From Limonium bicolor (lineage: Eukaryota; Streptophyta; Magnoliopsida; Caryophyllales; Plumbaginaceae), in the NCBI GenBank assembly GCA_023374045.1, contig CM041779.1:266424131-266488130 (forward strand): a stretch of DNA of 64,000 nt, given 5' to 3'. Below the pieces are notes generated by a model. It ran no database searches. It saw only the letters and a program-made list of their open reading frames with translations, and was not told the DNA's origin. Made by a program: the position numbers and the translations under genes. Positions 1-10,214 of the stretch are shown here, one piece after another. Every line of letters begins with the position of its first letter. Position 1 is the stretch's first letter.

Positions 1-10
1 TATCTACCGG

Positions 11-86
11 GTGAGTGATTTGTCTTAATGTCGGTTTTGTATGCCTCTTTTGGATTTTCTTACTCTTACTGTTTCATTCTATACAG
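11..86 (+). other. Predicted spliceosomal intron 1 of the antisense ORF
   Basis: GTGAGT donor at 11-16 and a pyrimidine-rich tract ending in ATACAG at 81-86 delimit 76 bp. Exon 2 resumes at 87 in the frame that stays open through the coiled coil. Reading through the intron would instead give a hydrophobic Leu/Phe-rich stretch unlike the rest. Confidence 0.6.
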
Positions 87-843
87 ACGGTGGCTTTTGC
101 CCAAAGTGTGGACGTGCACACCCGGGCTCTCCGCTCGAAGCTCTACCTCGAGGAATGCCGGGCCCGCAATGCCCAAGAGGAGTTAAGGATAGAGCGGTCC
201 TCCAACAGCATCTTCGTTAACACCGTTCAAGAGGAGATCTCCCGGCGGGTGCATGAGCAGACCACGACTATAAAGAAGGAGCTGGGCGATGCTCACCGGG
301 CGTGCACCAAGTAGAGCGATGAGTACGAGGAGCAGTTGAAGAGGCTGCGTAAGGAGAATTTCTCCCTCAAGGGTCAGGTCCGGTCGCTGGAGACAGAAGC
401 CGCGTCTCTTAAAAAGGTACGAAGTGAGTTTGCTGACGCCCGGTTGCATGCCTTTTCTGACTTGGAGTCCTTGGTGGAGCAGGCCCAGGCTTCCCACGAT
501 CAAGAGGTCGAGAAACTTCATGCCGAGAAGGCCACTTTGGCGCAGGAGAAGGCGTTGCTTGCGGAGGATAAGGCCAAATTTCCCCAAGAGCTTCGCTCTG
601 CCTCCGAGGCGAATGCTCTCCTGAAGAGGGAGTTGTCATCTTCCGAGGCGAAGACGGTGGAGGTGGCCCGGGCGGGCGAGGTCCTGGCCTCCGAGAAGGA
701 GAAGTTATCTGCCGAGCTCCACAAGTTGTCTGGTGTGCTCGCGGCCTCCATAGAGCAACGACTTTCTTCCGAAGAGAAAGTAAGGATGTTGGAGGAGGAG
801 TCTGCTAGGCTGCGGCTAGAGAACTCCGAGCTGGCCACGAGAG

Positions 844-928
844 GTAATTCTTTACTTTCCCAATCATCCTATGTTGCTTTTCCTGCTTCTTTAATAAAAG
901 TTTTTCTCCTCCCTTTCGCTTTACTTAG
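844..928 (+). other. Predicted spliceosomal intron 2 of the antisense ORF
   Basis: GTAATT donor at 844 and a T-rich tract ending in TTACTTAG at 921-928 give an 85-bp intron. Upstream and downstream reading frames differ (frame 3 before, frame 1 after). Splicing joins one base of a codon to two bases of the next exon and restores one continuous charged, helical reading frame. The phase match is the main support. Confidence 0.65.
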
Positions 929-1500
929 GCTCGAGGCCCGGGAATCCCGTCGAGGGGCTAGAGAGATTGAACCTACGGATTGATGACCTCGAAGAAGAGC
1001 TGATTGCCGCGAATGCCAACCGCGATCGGTACCGGGCTTATGCCCACACCTTAGAGCAGCAGGTGGCCGGTCTCGAGGCTTATTCTCGGAAGGTGCAAGA
1101 GGACCTGCAGCAGCAGAGCACGAAGTTTGCCCATCTGAAGGAATCCTTCACCTCCCAATGCGGGAGGATGGTCAAGTCGTGCCGCCAATTTGTCTCGAGG
1201 TTTTTTACGGGCAAGGGGGAAGTCATGGATGACGGCCTTTACCGGGAGCTGTCTTTTAAGGAGGTTGCGCAGAAGACTTCCTTTTACGAGGTGCTTGAGA
1301 AGTTCGGGCGCCTTCCTGGGGAGACATGCTTTGTTCCTGGCCAGGCGTCTTTTCTTCCTCCCGGGAGCACCGCGCATCAGGGTGGCGTAGGCCTCCGGTC
1401 CTCGGCCGGGAGGTCCGAGTCTTCGGAGAGTGTCCAATGGGGTTACTGCCACGAATCTCGATGCTATAAAAGAGACTTAGATAGGCCAGCGAAAACTTAG

Positions 1501-2058
1501 ATTAGTTTTAGTTTTCTTTCCCCTCTTTTGGTCTTGATGTACACGTGCCTTCAATAGTTAATGGAATCATTTGTTAGTTGATTTTCCAATTAATGCCATT
1601 TTGTTTTGTGACCGGTCGTTCTTTCAGACCGGTCGCTTTTGTTTTGCATGTGCCATCGATTTCTTTCCCTTAGTCACTTGTCTTTATTTTGCGGGTACGA
1701 CCGATCGCACCTACTCGACCGGTCGTTCCGTTTGTGTTTTAAGGATGCGACTTGGTCGTTTTTGACGACCGGTTGTTCCTGCTCTTGCCCGGTCTTAACC
1801 AGTGACCGGGCATTTCTCGTTTGTTCTTTCCCTTCCTTGCTTTGGGAGCCAAGTGATGGTACTCGCGGTCGTTCCCCTTTCCCTTTCCTTTTCCTCGTGT
1901 AATGGAGGAAGAGTTGAGGGGGGATCCGACCAGGGTACGGTGTGGCGTCCCACACCTAATGATTCACCCATTACAGGCGACCAGAGCTCCCGGGGTTTTC
2001 GGAGATGGGTTTTTCATTTTTGTTCTTGCTTGAGTGTGACAACTCATAACAAGGTTTT
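1501..2058. repeat. Non-coding spacer of the Tat element with CGACCGGTCG palindromes
   Basis: No coding signal is visible. Positions 1610-1810 contain repeated near-palindromes built on GACCGGTCG (1610, 1627, 1717) and variants GACCGATCG (1699) and GACCGGTTG (1767), mostly in close pairs. The same core recurs in this element's LTR at 32643-32853. The T-rich stretch before 1600 could be the 3' untranslated part of the antisense ORF transcript. Confidence 0.55.
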
Positions 2059-2278
2059 CAGGGCATTGCATCCTGTAGGGCATGGCCTGGGTGTTTCTTT
2101 TTCAGGGCATTACATCCTGTTGGCCTTGGCCCGGGTGTTTCTTTTTCAGGGCATTACATCCTGTTGGCCTTGGCCCGGGTGTTTCTTTTTCAGGGCATTA
2201 CATCCTGTTGGCCTTGGCCCGGGTGTTTCTTTTTCAGGGCATTACATCCTGTTGGCCTTGGCCCGGGTGTTTCTTTTG
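2059..2278. repeat. Five tandem 44-bp repeats
   Basis: Units start at 2059, 2103, 2147, 2191 and 2235. Each begins CAGGGCATTACATCCTGT and ends with a GTGTTTC-poly(T) stretch. Unit 1 is slightly diverged (GCATTGC, TAGGGCATGG) and units 2-5 are nearly identical. They sit just beyond the integrase stop in the untranslated 3' part of the Tat element, a region known in plant Ty3/gypsy elements to accumulate variable tandem repeats. Confidence 0.9.
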
Positions 2279-2338
2279 ATGCGCGTTTTTCCAAAAATAA
2301 TTCCCTTTATTGATGTTTGTCAAAGCATTACATCGATT

Positions 2339-2650
2339 TTACACATAAAATTTCTTGAGGCATTCTGCGTGCCAGGAATGGGGCAATTCGTATCCCTCGC
2401 TATTCTTTAGATGATATGAAGCTCGCCCAACCTTCCGATGGATAATGTAAGGACCTTCCCACTGGGGGTCGAGTTTTTTGGGCTGCTTGACCTCTCTTAG
2501 GACCAGCTCGCCAGGGACAAAGCTTCGTTCCCTGACCTTGCGATTGAAGTACTTTTCTACCTTCCTTTTGTCTTCTGCCATCCGGGCGGCCGCTACGGCT
2601 CTCTCTTCTTCGAGTAGGTCCAAGCAATCTTTTATTCCTTCATCGTTGAG
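2339..2650 (-). pseudogene. Integrase C-terminal tail of the Tat polyprotein (after an in-frame stop)
   Basis: The frame of the upstream 610-codon ORF resumes directly after its stop at 2651-2653, so only one stop codon separates the two parts. The stretch contains a basic segment followed by VPGELVLREV and a WEGPYII motif. This is the C-terminal DNA-binding module (GPY/F type) of Ty3/gypsy integrases. It ends at 2339 near LKKFYV. No chromodomain follows, as expected for Tat elements. Confidence 0.8.
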
Positions 2651-4483
2651 CTATTCGTCATAGGACTCCCAACGGATTGATGGGATCATGATTTCAGCAG
2701 GGACAACTGCCTCTAAGCCGTAGGTCAATCTGAAGGGTGTTTCTCCGGTTGGTCCCTTTTCCGTCGTTCGGTAGGACCATAGGACTTGGTGTAGTAGTTC
2801 GGCCCAACCTCCCTTTTTGCTTCCTAACCTTCTTTTAAGAGCTTTTATGATTTGCCCATTTGCGTTCTCAACCTGCCCATTGGCCTGGGGGTGCGCCACT
2901 GATGCGAATCTTATCTCTATCTTCCACTGCTCGCAAAACTCCCGGAAACTGTCGCAATTGAACTGTGTCCCATTGTCGGTTATTATGATCTTCGGTAATC
3001 CGAATCTACACACAATGTGCTTCCATATGAATTCTTGCGACCTCTTGGCTGTGATGGACACGGTAGACATTGCTTCAACCCATTTTGTGAAGTAATCAAT
3101 GGCCACGTACATGAACTTGAATCTCCCGGGAGATGATTCCAGGAAGGGGCCAATGATATCCAGCCCCCACATCGCGAACGGTATCGGGGATAGTATGGCT
3201 TTTTGCATGGCCGGGGGGCTGTGTATCTTGCTGCCGTGCTCCTGGCATCTGGCGCACCTCCGAATGTATTCCTTGCAGTGGTCCTGCATTCTTGGCCAGT
3301 AGTAACCGAGCCTCATGATTTTGTGGGCCGTGGCTCTTTCTCCTTGGTGGTTTCCGCATACCCCCTCGTGCACCTCCTTTATGAGTTCACTTCCCTCCTC
3401 GTTCGTGACGCATCTGAGGGCGGGTCTCGCGAATGATCTTTTGTAGAGGCGTCCCCCTTCGAGGAAAAATGACGCTGCCTGTCGCTTTACATTCCTAGCC
3501 TCTTTGTCTCCTGGTGGCAACTTTTCTTCAAGGATGTACTCCACGATCGAAGTCATCCAGGATTCTTCGGACGCGAGGGGCTCAGTTGCCAGGACCTGGG
3601 TTTCGTCTACGCTGGGACTGGTCTTGGTTTCCAACCACACCCTACCTGGTATCCTCTCGGCCATACTTGCTAACTTTGCTAGCGCGTCTGCTTCGGTGTT
3701 TTTTGCCCGGGGAAGGTGCTTCAGCTCGCATCTCGAGAAGCTTGTTTTTAGCTCTTGGACCCTGAGTAAGTACTTCCAGAGTTTTTCCTCCTTTACCTCA
3801 TATATGTTGTTACGCTGCCGGGTGACCAGTAAGGAGTCTGAGTATATTTCCAGGTCCGTTGCGCCTAGGGCAATGGCAACCTCCAGGCCTTGAATGAGAG
3901 CCTCGTATTCGGCCTCGTTGTTGGTTACTTTGAACTCCAACTGGAAGGCGTAGTTGATGTCTCGTCCATTGGGAGTTTGGACTACAATCCTTGCCCCCGC
4001 TCCTGTCTTGCACCGAGCGCCGTCTACCTGGATGATGAAGGGGGTGGGTGGCTTTCCTTCTTCTTGGTCGAAGCTGGTCTCTGTTATGAAGTCCGCTAGG
4101 GCCTGAGCTTTGATCGCCGTTCGCGGTAGGAAGTGGATTTCATATTGGGTGAGTTCGACTGCCCAGCTTACCATGCGTCCCGACGCATTCGGATTATTCG
4201 TTATTTGCTTCAGCGGCCAGTTAGTCCTTACAAGGATTCGGTGCGATTGGAAGTATGGACGCAGCTTCCGGGATGCCACCACCAGGGCAAGAAAGACCTT
4301 TTCAATGTTGGTGTAGCGTCTCTCTACGGGGGTCAGGATCTTCCCTGTGTAGTATACGGGAATCTCCTTTTTTTCGTGCTCCATGATTAGGACCGCTGCC
4401 ACCGCCCATGCTGATGCGGACAGGTAGAGGTAGAGGTCCTGACCGGGCGCTGGGACTCCCAACTTGGGTAACTCTTGGAGCAT
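2651..4483 (-). CDS. Tat-lineage pol fragment: RNase H, archaeal-type RNase H, integrase (610 codons)
   Basis: The longest open frame in the window. Residues about 15-130 are a Ty3-type RNase H (LTPVERRYTNIEKVFLALV), apparently lacking the usual first acidic residue (SASAWAVAAVL). Residues about 150-280 are a second RNase H with its acidic residues visible in QVDGA, NNEAEYEAL, IYSDS and NTEADALAKLA. Integrase follows: an HHCC zinc module at about 370-420 (ending CARCQEHG), then a core with WGLDIIGPF, ITDNGTQF and GQVENANGQ, giving the D, D and E catalytic residues. RNase H degrades the RNA of the RNA-DNA hybrid, and integrase joins cDNA to the host chromosome. The first Met is only the first in the open frame; the natural protein is part of a longer polyprotein, cut off by a frameshift around 4480-4560. 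Confidence 0.9.
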   Translation of the reverse strand: MLQELPKLGVPAPGQDLYLYLSASAWAVAAVLIMEHEKKEIPVYYTGKILTPVERRYTNIEKVFLALVVASRKLRPYFQSHRILVRTNWPLKQITNNPNASGRMVSWAVELTQYEIHFLPRTAIKAQALADFITETSFDQEEGKPPTPFIIQVDGARCKTGAGARIVVQTPNGRDINYAFQLEFKVTNNEAEYEALIQGLEVAIALGATDLEIYSDSLLVTRQRNNIYEVKEEKLWKYLLRVQELKTSFSRCELKHLPRAKNTEADALAKLASMAERIPGRVWLETKTSPSVDETQVLATEPLASEESWMTSIVEYILEEKLPPGDKEARNVKRQAASFFLEGGRLYKRSFARPALRCVTNEEGSELIKEVHEGVCGNHQGERATAHKIMRLGYYWPRMQDHCKEYIRRCARCQEHGSKIHSPPAMQKAILSPIPFAMWGLDIIGPFLESSPGRFKFMYVAIDYFTKWVEAMSTVSITAKRSQEFIWKHIVCRFGLPKIIITDNGTQFNCDSFREFCEQWKIEIRFASVAHPQANGQVENANGQIIKALKRRLGSKKGGWAELLHQVLWSYRTTEKGPTGETPFRLTYGLEAVVPAEIMIPSIRWESYDE

Positions 4484-5215
4484 TTCTTTGATCCTCTCGA
4501 AGGCTTCTTTGCATTCCTGGCCCCACTGAACTTGCTGTTCTTCCTTAATATGTTAAAGAACGGGATTGCCTTTTCCTGCAACTTTGAACAGAACCTGCTT
4601 AGGGCCATGAGCCTTCCGTTGAGAGCTTGGACATCTTTGATGCTTCGGGGAGGGCTGAGGTCAAGAATCGCCTGGGTCTTTTCTGGATCCACCTCTATCC
4701 CTCGTTGCCCAACGATAAAACCAAGGAATTTTCCTTTGGTGACTCCGAATACGCATTTTTCCGGGTTTAGCTTGATCTGGAATTTGTCGAGCGTGGTGAA
4801 TGTCTCTTCCAAGTCTTTCATGTGCTGTTCCTTGGACGGACTTCTCACGACTATGTCATCCACATAGGCTTCCACATTTCTCGAGAGTTGTTCCCGGAAC
4901 ACTTTGTCTTTCATTCGTTGGAAAGTCGCGCTGGCATTTTTTAATCCGAATGGCATCACTTTGTAGCAGAAGATTCCTGTGAGGTGACGAAAGAGTTTTC
5001 TCAGAGTCCTTCTCATTCATCTTTATCTGGTTATACCCGGAGAATGCGTCCAGGAAGCTCAAGACGGAGCTCTGGGCCGACGAGACAACCAGTCTGTCTA
5101 TCGATGGCAACGGTAAAAATCTTTGGGGCATGCTTGTTTAGGTCGGTGAAATCCACACCATTCTCCACTTCCCGTTAGACTTATTTACCATAACCACGTT
5201 CGCCAGCCATTTGGG
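4400..5215 (-). pseudogene. Tat reverse transcriptase, frameshifted
   Basis: Reverse transcriptase blocks are visible in two frames: LDAFSGYNQIKMNEKD (about 5020-5060) in one, and KVMPFGLKNASATFQRM, AYVDD (catalytic Asp pair, 4855-4866) and NPEKCVFGV in the next. At least one frameshift lies near 4990-5020 and another near 4480-4560, where the frame moves to the RNase H-integrase ORF. The family copies element RNA to DNA in cytoplasmic particles. The YVDD site is intact but the protein cannot be made in one piece. Confidence 0.85.
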
Positions 5216-6200
5216 GTAAGACACTTCTTGAAAAACCCGCCTGCAGGAGTTTTTGGACTTCTTCTCGAGCGGCCTGGTCCCTCCCTGCTCCGACCACCCT
5301 TCTTCTTTGGCGGATTGACGGGTGCGCTGGGTCTACGTTGAGCTTATGCTGGATAACGTGGGCTTATTCTGGGCATCTCCTCTGTGCTCCAGGCGAATGT
5401 GGCCCTTCTTTTTCCAGGAATCTTGTTAGATGGACTTGTTCTTCGCTGTCAAAGGCATTTCCAATTTTAAAGAATTTGCTGGGGTCAGTTCGTAGAGGTA
5501 CCTCTTTGGGGGATCAGCGGGTGCCGTACCGCCCCGTTGTTTCGTCGGGAGGGGGAGCTTTCCCTGAATTCCTTCTCGGACCCCACGGTTTTGACGGTCT
5601 CGTTCCCTGGTAGATTTTCCATGATCCTACCTCACATACCGCGCGACTTTCTGGCTCCCTCTCACCGTAACGAGCTTCCCTGACCGGGTCAGTACTTCAT
5701 TTTAGATGATGGGTGCTACAAATGGCTCTGAAGGCATTTATTCCTGGTCCCCGCCCGAGGTACATATTGTACCCAGAGCCCAGGAAGGATGAAGGCCGTC
5801 AGTTCTTCCGTGCGCCTCTCATCCCCTTGCCCCAGGGTGATGGTGAAGTCGATGCTCCCTGTAGACTTAGCCGAGATCCCTCCTACGAAAACCCCCAGTA
5901 CAGCTGAATAGGGCTTGATCCTATCTTCCGGTATCTCGAGTTTCTTTACTGCCTCAGCAGAAATGACGTTAGCACCCGCTCCCTGTCGACCAGGATTCCT
6001 TCCATCATGCGGTCGTTTACCTGAGCCCTTATGACCAGCGGGTCGTTGTGCGGGTACAGGACTCCGTCTTCGTCATCCTCAGTGAAGTAGATGGGAGGAA
6101 GCTTTTGGTGTTTCGCGTCCTTCTTGTCCGGGAGTTCCCGGTGAACCTCGTGGACGTGTCTTTTCCTTTCGTTGGGGGTCAGGGCCCTACTTCTGAGAAT
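5216..6200 (-). pseudogene. Tat aspartic protease and linker, degraded
   Basis: Minus-strand translation near 6180-6000 gives HNDPLVIRAQV followed by GILVD. This is the block that precedes the protease active site in Tat elements. The expected D-T-G/S site at about 5970-5985 is disrupted by a small indel, and the downstream protease sequence continues in other frames to about 5700. From 5700 to 5216 lies the protease-RT linker with no single open frame. Recognised by order and short motifs only. Confidence 0.6.
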
Positions 6201-6439
6201 AATCCTGTGAACGTTCTCAAGGAAAGTTTTATTAGTTTCTTTATCTTTGTTTTGTTAGCATTGTTTATTTGTAAGTTTCGAAATACATGAAGCTTTATCG
6301 GGATACGCGTTCACTTATATGGTAAAAAAGCTTTTAATAAAGTAGTAGCAAGCCACGGCCTCCCGCGGGATACAGAGATGATTCTTTCTTTCTAAAGGGG
6401 GACTTCGCCCCCTTTCCTAGAGGATTACCCTATGCAATC
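6201..6439 (-). other. gag-protease junction, no recognisable domain
   Basis: The short stretch after the gag stop at 6439 holds a C-rich minus-strand tract, then sequence that leads into the protease block. I see no separate gene here. Confidence 0.4.
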
Positions 6440-7785
6440 TACAGACCTGTGATTACCCCGAAGGACTTGCTGTGGTCCAACTCTGGGTGGACTTCTTCTT
6501 CTGGCTTAGGTCGGGAGGTCTGGCCACCATAGTGCTGCCTGTGTTGGGCTCTGCTTCCTTTCTTCTTGTTCTCCTCGATCAGCCTTAGCTCCTTGGCGAG
6601 GTTTGCGCAATTGATGGTCCTGTGGCTACGGTGCCCATGATACTCACAGAAGGCCACCGGCACCTCTCCCGGGTTGGGCTTTCTCGGTGGGGGCAGGAGT
6701 CCCTCTCTTACGGCAGCGGCATATTTCCCTGGGTCTATCAGTACCGTTGGGAAGGTCTGGAGCTCAGGCCTGCTGTCCCTGGGGGGCCGGGGTCTTAAAT
6801 AAGGCTTGTACCGGCTTCCCCCTTGGTGCGACCCTCCGGTCGTAACCACCCCTCCTGTCTGGCTTCCCTTCTTCTCACCCGCGGCGGGAGCTCTAAAGCT
6901 GTTGAGGAGCTCTTGGCCTTATTCTCCGCCACTTCTGATTTGAGGAAGTCGTGGATCATCTCGGCCAGCTCACCGTGCGATTTTGGGCCTTGGTGGCTAT
7001 TTTTCCAGCGAGGCGGGGGTGGGCCAGCCATTACCAAAGGCCTTGATCAGTATCTTCTCGTCGATGTCATCAATTTCAGCCACCTGTTTGTGGAATCGCT
7101 CGCTGTACTCTTTCACAGTTCCCCCTTTGCTGTTTCACATCCATGAGCTCTATTGTCTCCCTTTTTACCTTTTTACTGGCCGCAAAGTATTGCTGGAATT
7201 CCTCGGTTAGTTGTTTGAAACTGGAGATTGACTGGGGTGGTCTAGACGAGATCCAGCTCAAGGCCCTCTTGGAGAGTGTTCCAGGGAATAAATTGCACAA
7301 AGCGAGGGAGCTAATCCCCTGGGTGTTCATGGCGAACATGAACTTCTTAATGTGCTGAGCAGGGTCCCCAGTACCGTCGTACTTCTCCACCGCTGGGGCG
7401 ACGAAGTGGGGCGGGAGTTTAGCTCTGCGGATCTTTTCGGAGAAGGGGTATAGGCTCATGTCGATGGCGTCATCTTCTTCCTCCTCGATAGTGATTAAGG
7501 CCTCCCCTCGGGTGCCTCTTTTCCCGTCATTGCTTCCGGCCACATCCCGGCCCTTCAGGAGATCTATCGCCTCTGACATCTCCTCCCACTTTCACTGGAA
7601 TTCCTCGTCCCTCTGCATCAATTCCTGTTGCAGGAGCTCGTTTCCTTCCATGACTTTTTCGTCGATGGATCTGGTGAGGCTCGTCAGCATGTTCTCCAAG
7701 TCTTTTTTGGAAATGGAGTCGTGGGTTGCCTCGGGTCCAGTACTTCCGTCGTTGGTTTGCAGATTTTTCCTTGTCCTGGGTGCCA
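6440..7785 (-). pseudogene. Tat gag, interrupted
   Basis: Starting from ATG at 7785 (MAPRTRKN), the minus strand encodes a gag-type protein. After an acidic coiled segment there is an in-frame TGA at 7592-7594; the same frame then continues through the capsid-like gag domain (YDGTGDPAQHIKKFMFAM, SWISSRPPQSISSF, FQQYFAASK). A frameshift near 7115 moves to other frames (7037-6795, then 6849-6439). The last part contains a CEYHGHRSHRTINC cluster, resembling the Cys/His nucleic-acid-binding motif of Tat gag. Gag packages element RNA in the virus-like particle. At least one stop and two frame changes make it non-functional. Confidence 0.85.
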
Positions 7786-7902
7786 TTTTCGTACCTAACC
7801 TGCAAAAACACAGTTTCGTTCTTAGATGTGTCGACTTCATATGTTTTCCAAAGTTATTACTCTCGTCGGTGGGCTCGTGGTTGCTAGATCTGAGCTATTC
7901 GC
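7786..7902 (-). other. Tat leader between primer-binding site and gag start
   Basis: About 115 bp, without coding signals of its own. A short upstream in-frame extension to ATG at 7840 exists, but MAPRTRKN at 7785 is a better gag start because the extension lies in the leader and looks unlike gag. Confidence 0.5.
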
Positions 7903-7920
7903 TTCCCACAGACGGCGCCA
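7903..7920 (-). promoter_or_regulatory. Primer-binding site of the Tat element (GGCGCC type)
   Basis: The minus strand reads TGGCGCCGTCTGTGGGAA two bases inside the LTR end at 7923. This is the usual place and sequence type of the tRNA primer-binding site in Tat/Ogre-group elements, which use an elongator tRNA rather than initiator Met. The exact tRNA was not determined here. Confidence 0.75.
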
Positions 7921-8118
7921 AATGAAATGGTATAAATCCCTAAACTCTCGAACAGTCCTTTCACGTAATTCACTAGTTGGAATTCTAATCTATCGCCGAG
8001 TTCTACCGAGTTACCTTGTTACCGGATAAGGGGAGTACAAAGGGAGAGGTTCGTAAAATCAAAGCAACAGTGGGAATTCTCAGGTATTGTTCACGTGCCT
8101 TTCATTGAGGGGTGAACC

Positions 8119-8129
8119 CCTATTTATAG
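8119..8129 (-). promoter_or_regulatory. TATA box of the Tat 5' LTR
   Basis: The minus strand reads CTATAAATAGG, a near-perfect plant TATA box about 200 bp from the LTR end. Transcription of the Tat element would start about 30 bp downstream, near 8090. LARD-A insertion 41-51 bp upstream separates it from the rest of U3. Confidence 0.7.
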
Positions 8130-8165
8130 TGTTTCTCACAGGCCTTCTGGCTTATCACATTGTGC

Positions 8166-8170
8166 CAGGC
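8166..8170. repeat. Target-site duplication CAGGC, left copy
   Basis: CAGGC immediately precedes the first LTR base (TGTAACACCC at 8171). The identical pentamer immediately follows the last base of the third LTR (32536-32540), so the whole 24.4 kb block behaves as one insertion. Confidence 0.9.
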
Positions 8171-8280
8171 TGTAACACCCATACCATTAATTCATGCTTA
8201 CCGTCCAATCTCCTTACACGTCAGATACACGCAGCGGATATTTACTTACATACTATGGGTGATACAATGCCGTTAACCAC

Positions 8281-8288
8281 CCACGTGG
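8281..8288. promoter_or_regulatory. CCACGTGG (G-box-like) palindrome conserved in LARD-group LTRs
   Basis: It sits about 110 bp from the primer-site end of each LTR: 8281, 18285, 28284, 49105 and 55368. The surrounding ACCCACGTGGCTAACAAGGC is also conserved. CACGTG is the core of plant G-boxes bound by bZIP/bHLH factors; here it lies toward the U5 end, so a promoter role is uncertain. Confidence 0.45.
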
Positions 8289-9820
8289 CTAACAAGGCTA
8301 CTACTACTGCTTACGGCATCGGTCTGATGGACCGGAATCCCGAGTATTACATATCTACCATATATATTTCATACCCCAGTACACGCTACATTCTTCCATT
8401 CGATACAATACTTCAAATACCATACAATATAATCCACATACCGAGTTTACAAAGATCCTTATACAAATATACTACCTCTTCAAAGTTCATACGTACTCAC
8501 TACGAGACTACTTACTACCCGTTCCTCACAAACTACTTACTCCTAATTACAAGGGTGTGCCTCCGGTCTCTTCCTTGACCATATTCGCTTCGGGTACCTG
8601 CACACTAAAAAAATGTCCCCCGAAGGGGTCAGCTTTCGCCGAGCATGATAACCGCATACCCCGCGTACTAGTGAGGGTACGCCGACCACTTGGTCGAATA
8701 CATGCGGTTCATTTTCATACAAGCATACATGCATACATGCTCTTACACACAGTACAATAATACTTACAACATACATACATACAATTCATTACATACAAGG
8801 AATACGATATAACCATTCAATACTCACTTACCTTCTTCCGAATACACATACTTACTACACACAAAGTACAGTTCTTGTTAGCTTCATTGTTCCACCCGGG
8901 TTAATCGGGTGGAGATTACTCTTTTACTCGTTACTTCATATATACGCATACATACTCATACATACTTACGGATCCATACTTATTTACTCTTACTCAAGTT
9001 AAGTCGTCGGGACCTCCGGCCCTGGGGACTACACCGTCCCACCTCCGGGATTTACTTGACTCACTAATCCGGGATGCTACCCATTTAAGGGATTTGGGCC
9101 GCGGACCAGTTTAAGAGTCAGGAATTGCAGCCAACCTCTTGTGACTCCGCATCCTCACGCGTGGCCGAAGCTATATCGGACTTGTACTCATTCCAATTTA
9201 CTCACTTAAGTTAGGAGTTAGATAGTTAGGAATTAGCACAAGTCAACATCCAGGCCACAATAATACAATACACATATACACATACATACGAGGTACAATA
9301 CATTACGCAAGTACAATACGAGGTTCGAATACCATTCATCATCATTCATATATTTCATGAATTATACAAACTAGTGCTCAAGACAATAAATATCAAGCAC
9401 AACATAAGTCAAGCACAGGTAAGTGCAATATAGTCCGATGTATTTATCTTATTTAGGTGGTCAAATAAGCACACAAATCGGGGTAACCAGATTAGGATAC
9501 AGGGCATGAAGAAATCATACCTTTCACCATTGTACTTGTATCCCAACGTTCCTCCGGTATTCACAATTCAAATCATATGATATACATACAACCGAATAAT
9601 TAATCTAACTATCATTAACTTAATTCGGTTACCCTTACCCTTCCTAACTCATACTTACTAGGTCTTCACATTCCTATACTTACATTTTATTTACTTACTT
9701 TTAATTACTTAACAATGGTTTACTTACACATATATGCACGTATGTATAGGTGGGTATACATATACATACATACATATACTAACCATAGTCTTATAGTTTT
9801 TTTTTTGTAAGTTTTGACCC

Positions 9821-10214
9821 GACCGAACTTGCGACCGACCTTGCAAGTTCGGTCCGAGTCAGTAGGTTACATCGGGTGAAAATTCCAGGGCCGACCGACC
9901 TTGCAAGTCCGGTCCCAAGGTCGGTCCATTCCAGTAAGTTACTTAACGGAAAAATTTTAGCCCGACCGACCTTGCAAGTCCGGTCGCAAGGTCGGTCCAT
10001 TCCAGTAGCTTGCTCGACGGAAATTTTTCTGGCCGACCGAACTTGCATGTCCGGTCGCAAGTCCGGTCGATTCCAGTAGGTTACAGACGGGAGAATTTTT
10101 CTGGTCTGACCGAACTTGCAAGTCCGGTCGCAAGTCCGGTCGATTCCAGAAGCTTTCCCGTCTTTGTAAATCTGGGCTCGACCGAACTTGCAAGTCCGGT
10201 CGTAAGTTCGGTCC
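9821..10214. repeat. Inverted-repeat array 1 in LARD-A LTR 1 (six units, ~72 bp)
   Basis: Units begin at about 9821, 9893, 9963, 10034, 10108 and 10180 (spacings 70-74 bp). Each is a ~34-bp imperfect palindrome with arms of the type GACCGAACTTGC and GCAAGTCCGGTC, separated by T-rich spacers that often contain ATTCCAG. The same array occurs in LTR 2 and LTR 3. Confidence 0.9.

Larger units (their letters stand above)
1..1500 (+). pseudogene. Antisense additional ORF of the Tat element: coiled-coil protein, 3' part, intron-containing
   Basis: A plus-strand coding stretch runs antisense to the element's pol genes, and its N-terminus lies left of the window. Exons are 1-10, 87-843 and 929-1500 (TAG stop at 1498-1500). 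The product is rich in Glu, Lys, Ala, Leu and Arg, with long heptad-like helices (for example residues encoded at 330-840 and 970-1150), so a long coiled coil is likely. The last ~110 residues are Gly/Ser-rich and less helical. An in-frame TAG at 312-314 makes this copy a probable pseudogene. Tat-lineage elements are known to carry extra ORFs between pol and 3' LTR, sometimes antisense; their function is unknown. Some plant proteins of this kind are labelled 'putative gypsy type transposon', but I cannot assign that domain without a search. A captured host gene is the alternative. Confidence 0.65.
7923..8170 (-). repeat. Tat 5' LTR, promoter-proximal part (left of the LARD-A insertion)
   Basis: On the plus strand the LTR begins TGAAATGG at 7923, next to the primer-binding site, and runs to the CAGGC duplication at 8166-8170. 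It continues at 32541. A minus-strand TATA box lies at 8119-8129. The total LTR length would be about 680 bp if the outer end is 32969. Confidence 0.7.

Noticed and set aside
183..587. Minus-strand ORF of 134 codons opposite the coiled-coil ORF
   Set aside because: Shadow frame of a GC-rich helical coding strand; Leu/Gly-rich with no domain.
1..1500. Host gene with introns
   Set aside because: The position between pol and the expected 3' LTR of a Tat element, antisense, fits the known extra ORFs of this lineage. A captured host gene remains possible but unproven.
8543..8760. Short overlapping ORFs repeated at 8543-8760 and 18546-18760
   Set aside because: Present only because the LTR is repeated; overlapping on both strands, with no family and no conserved start context.
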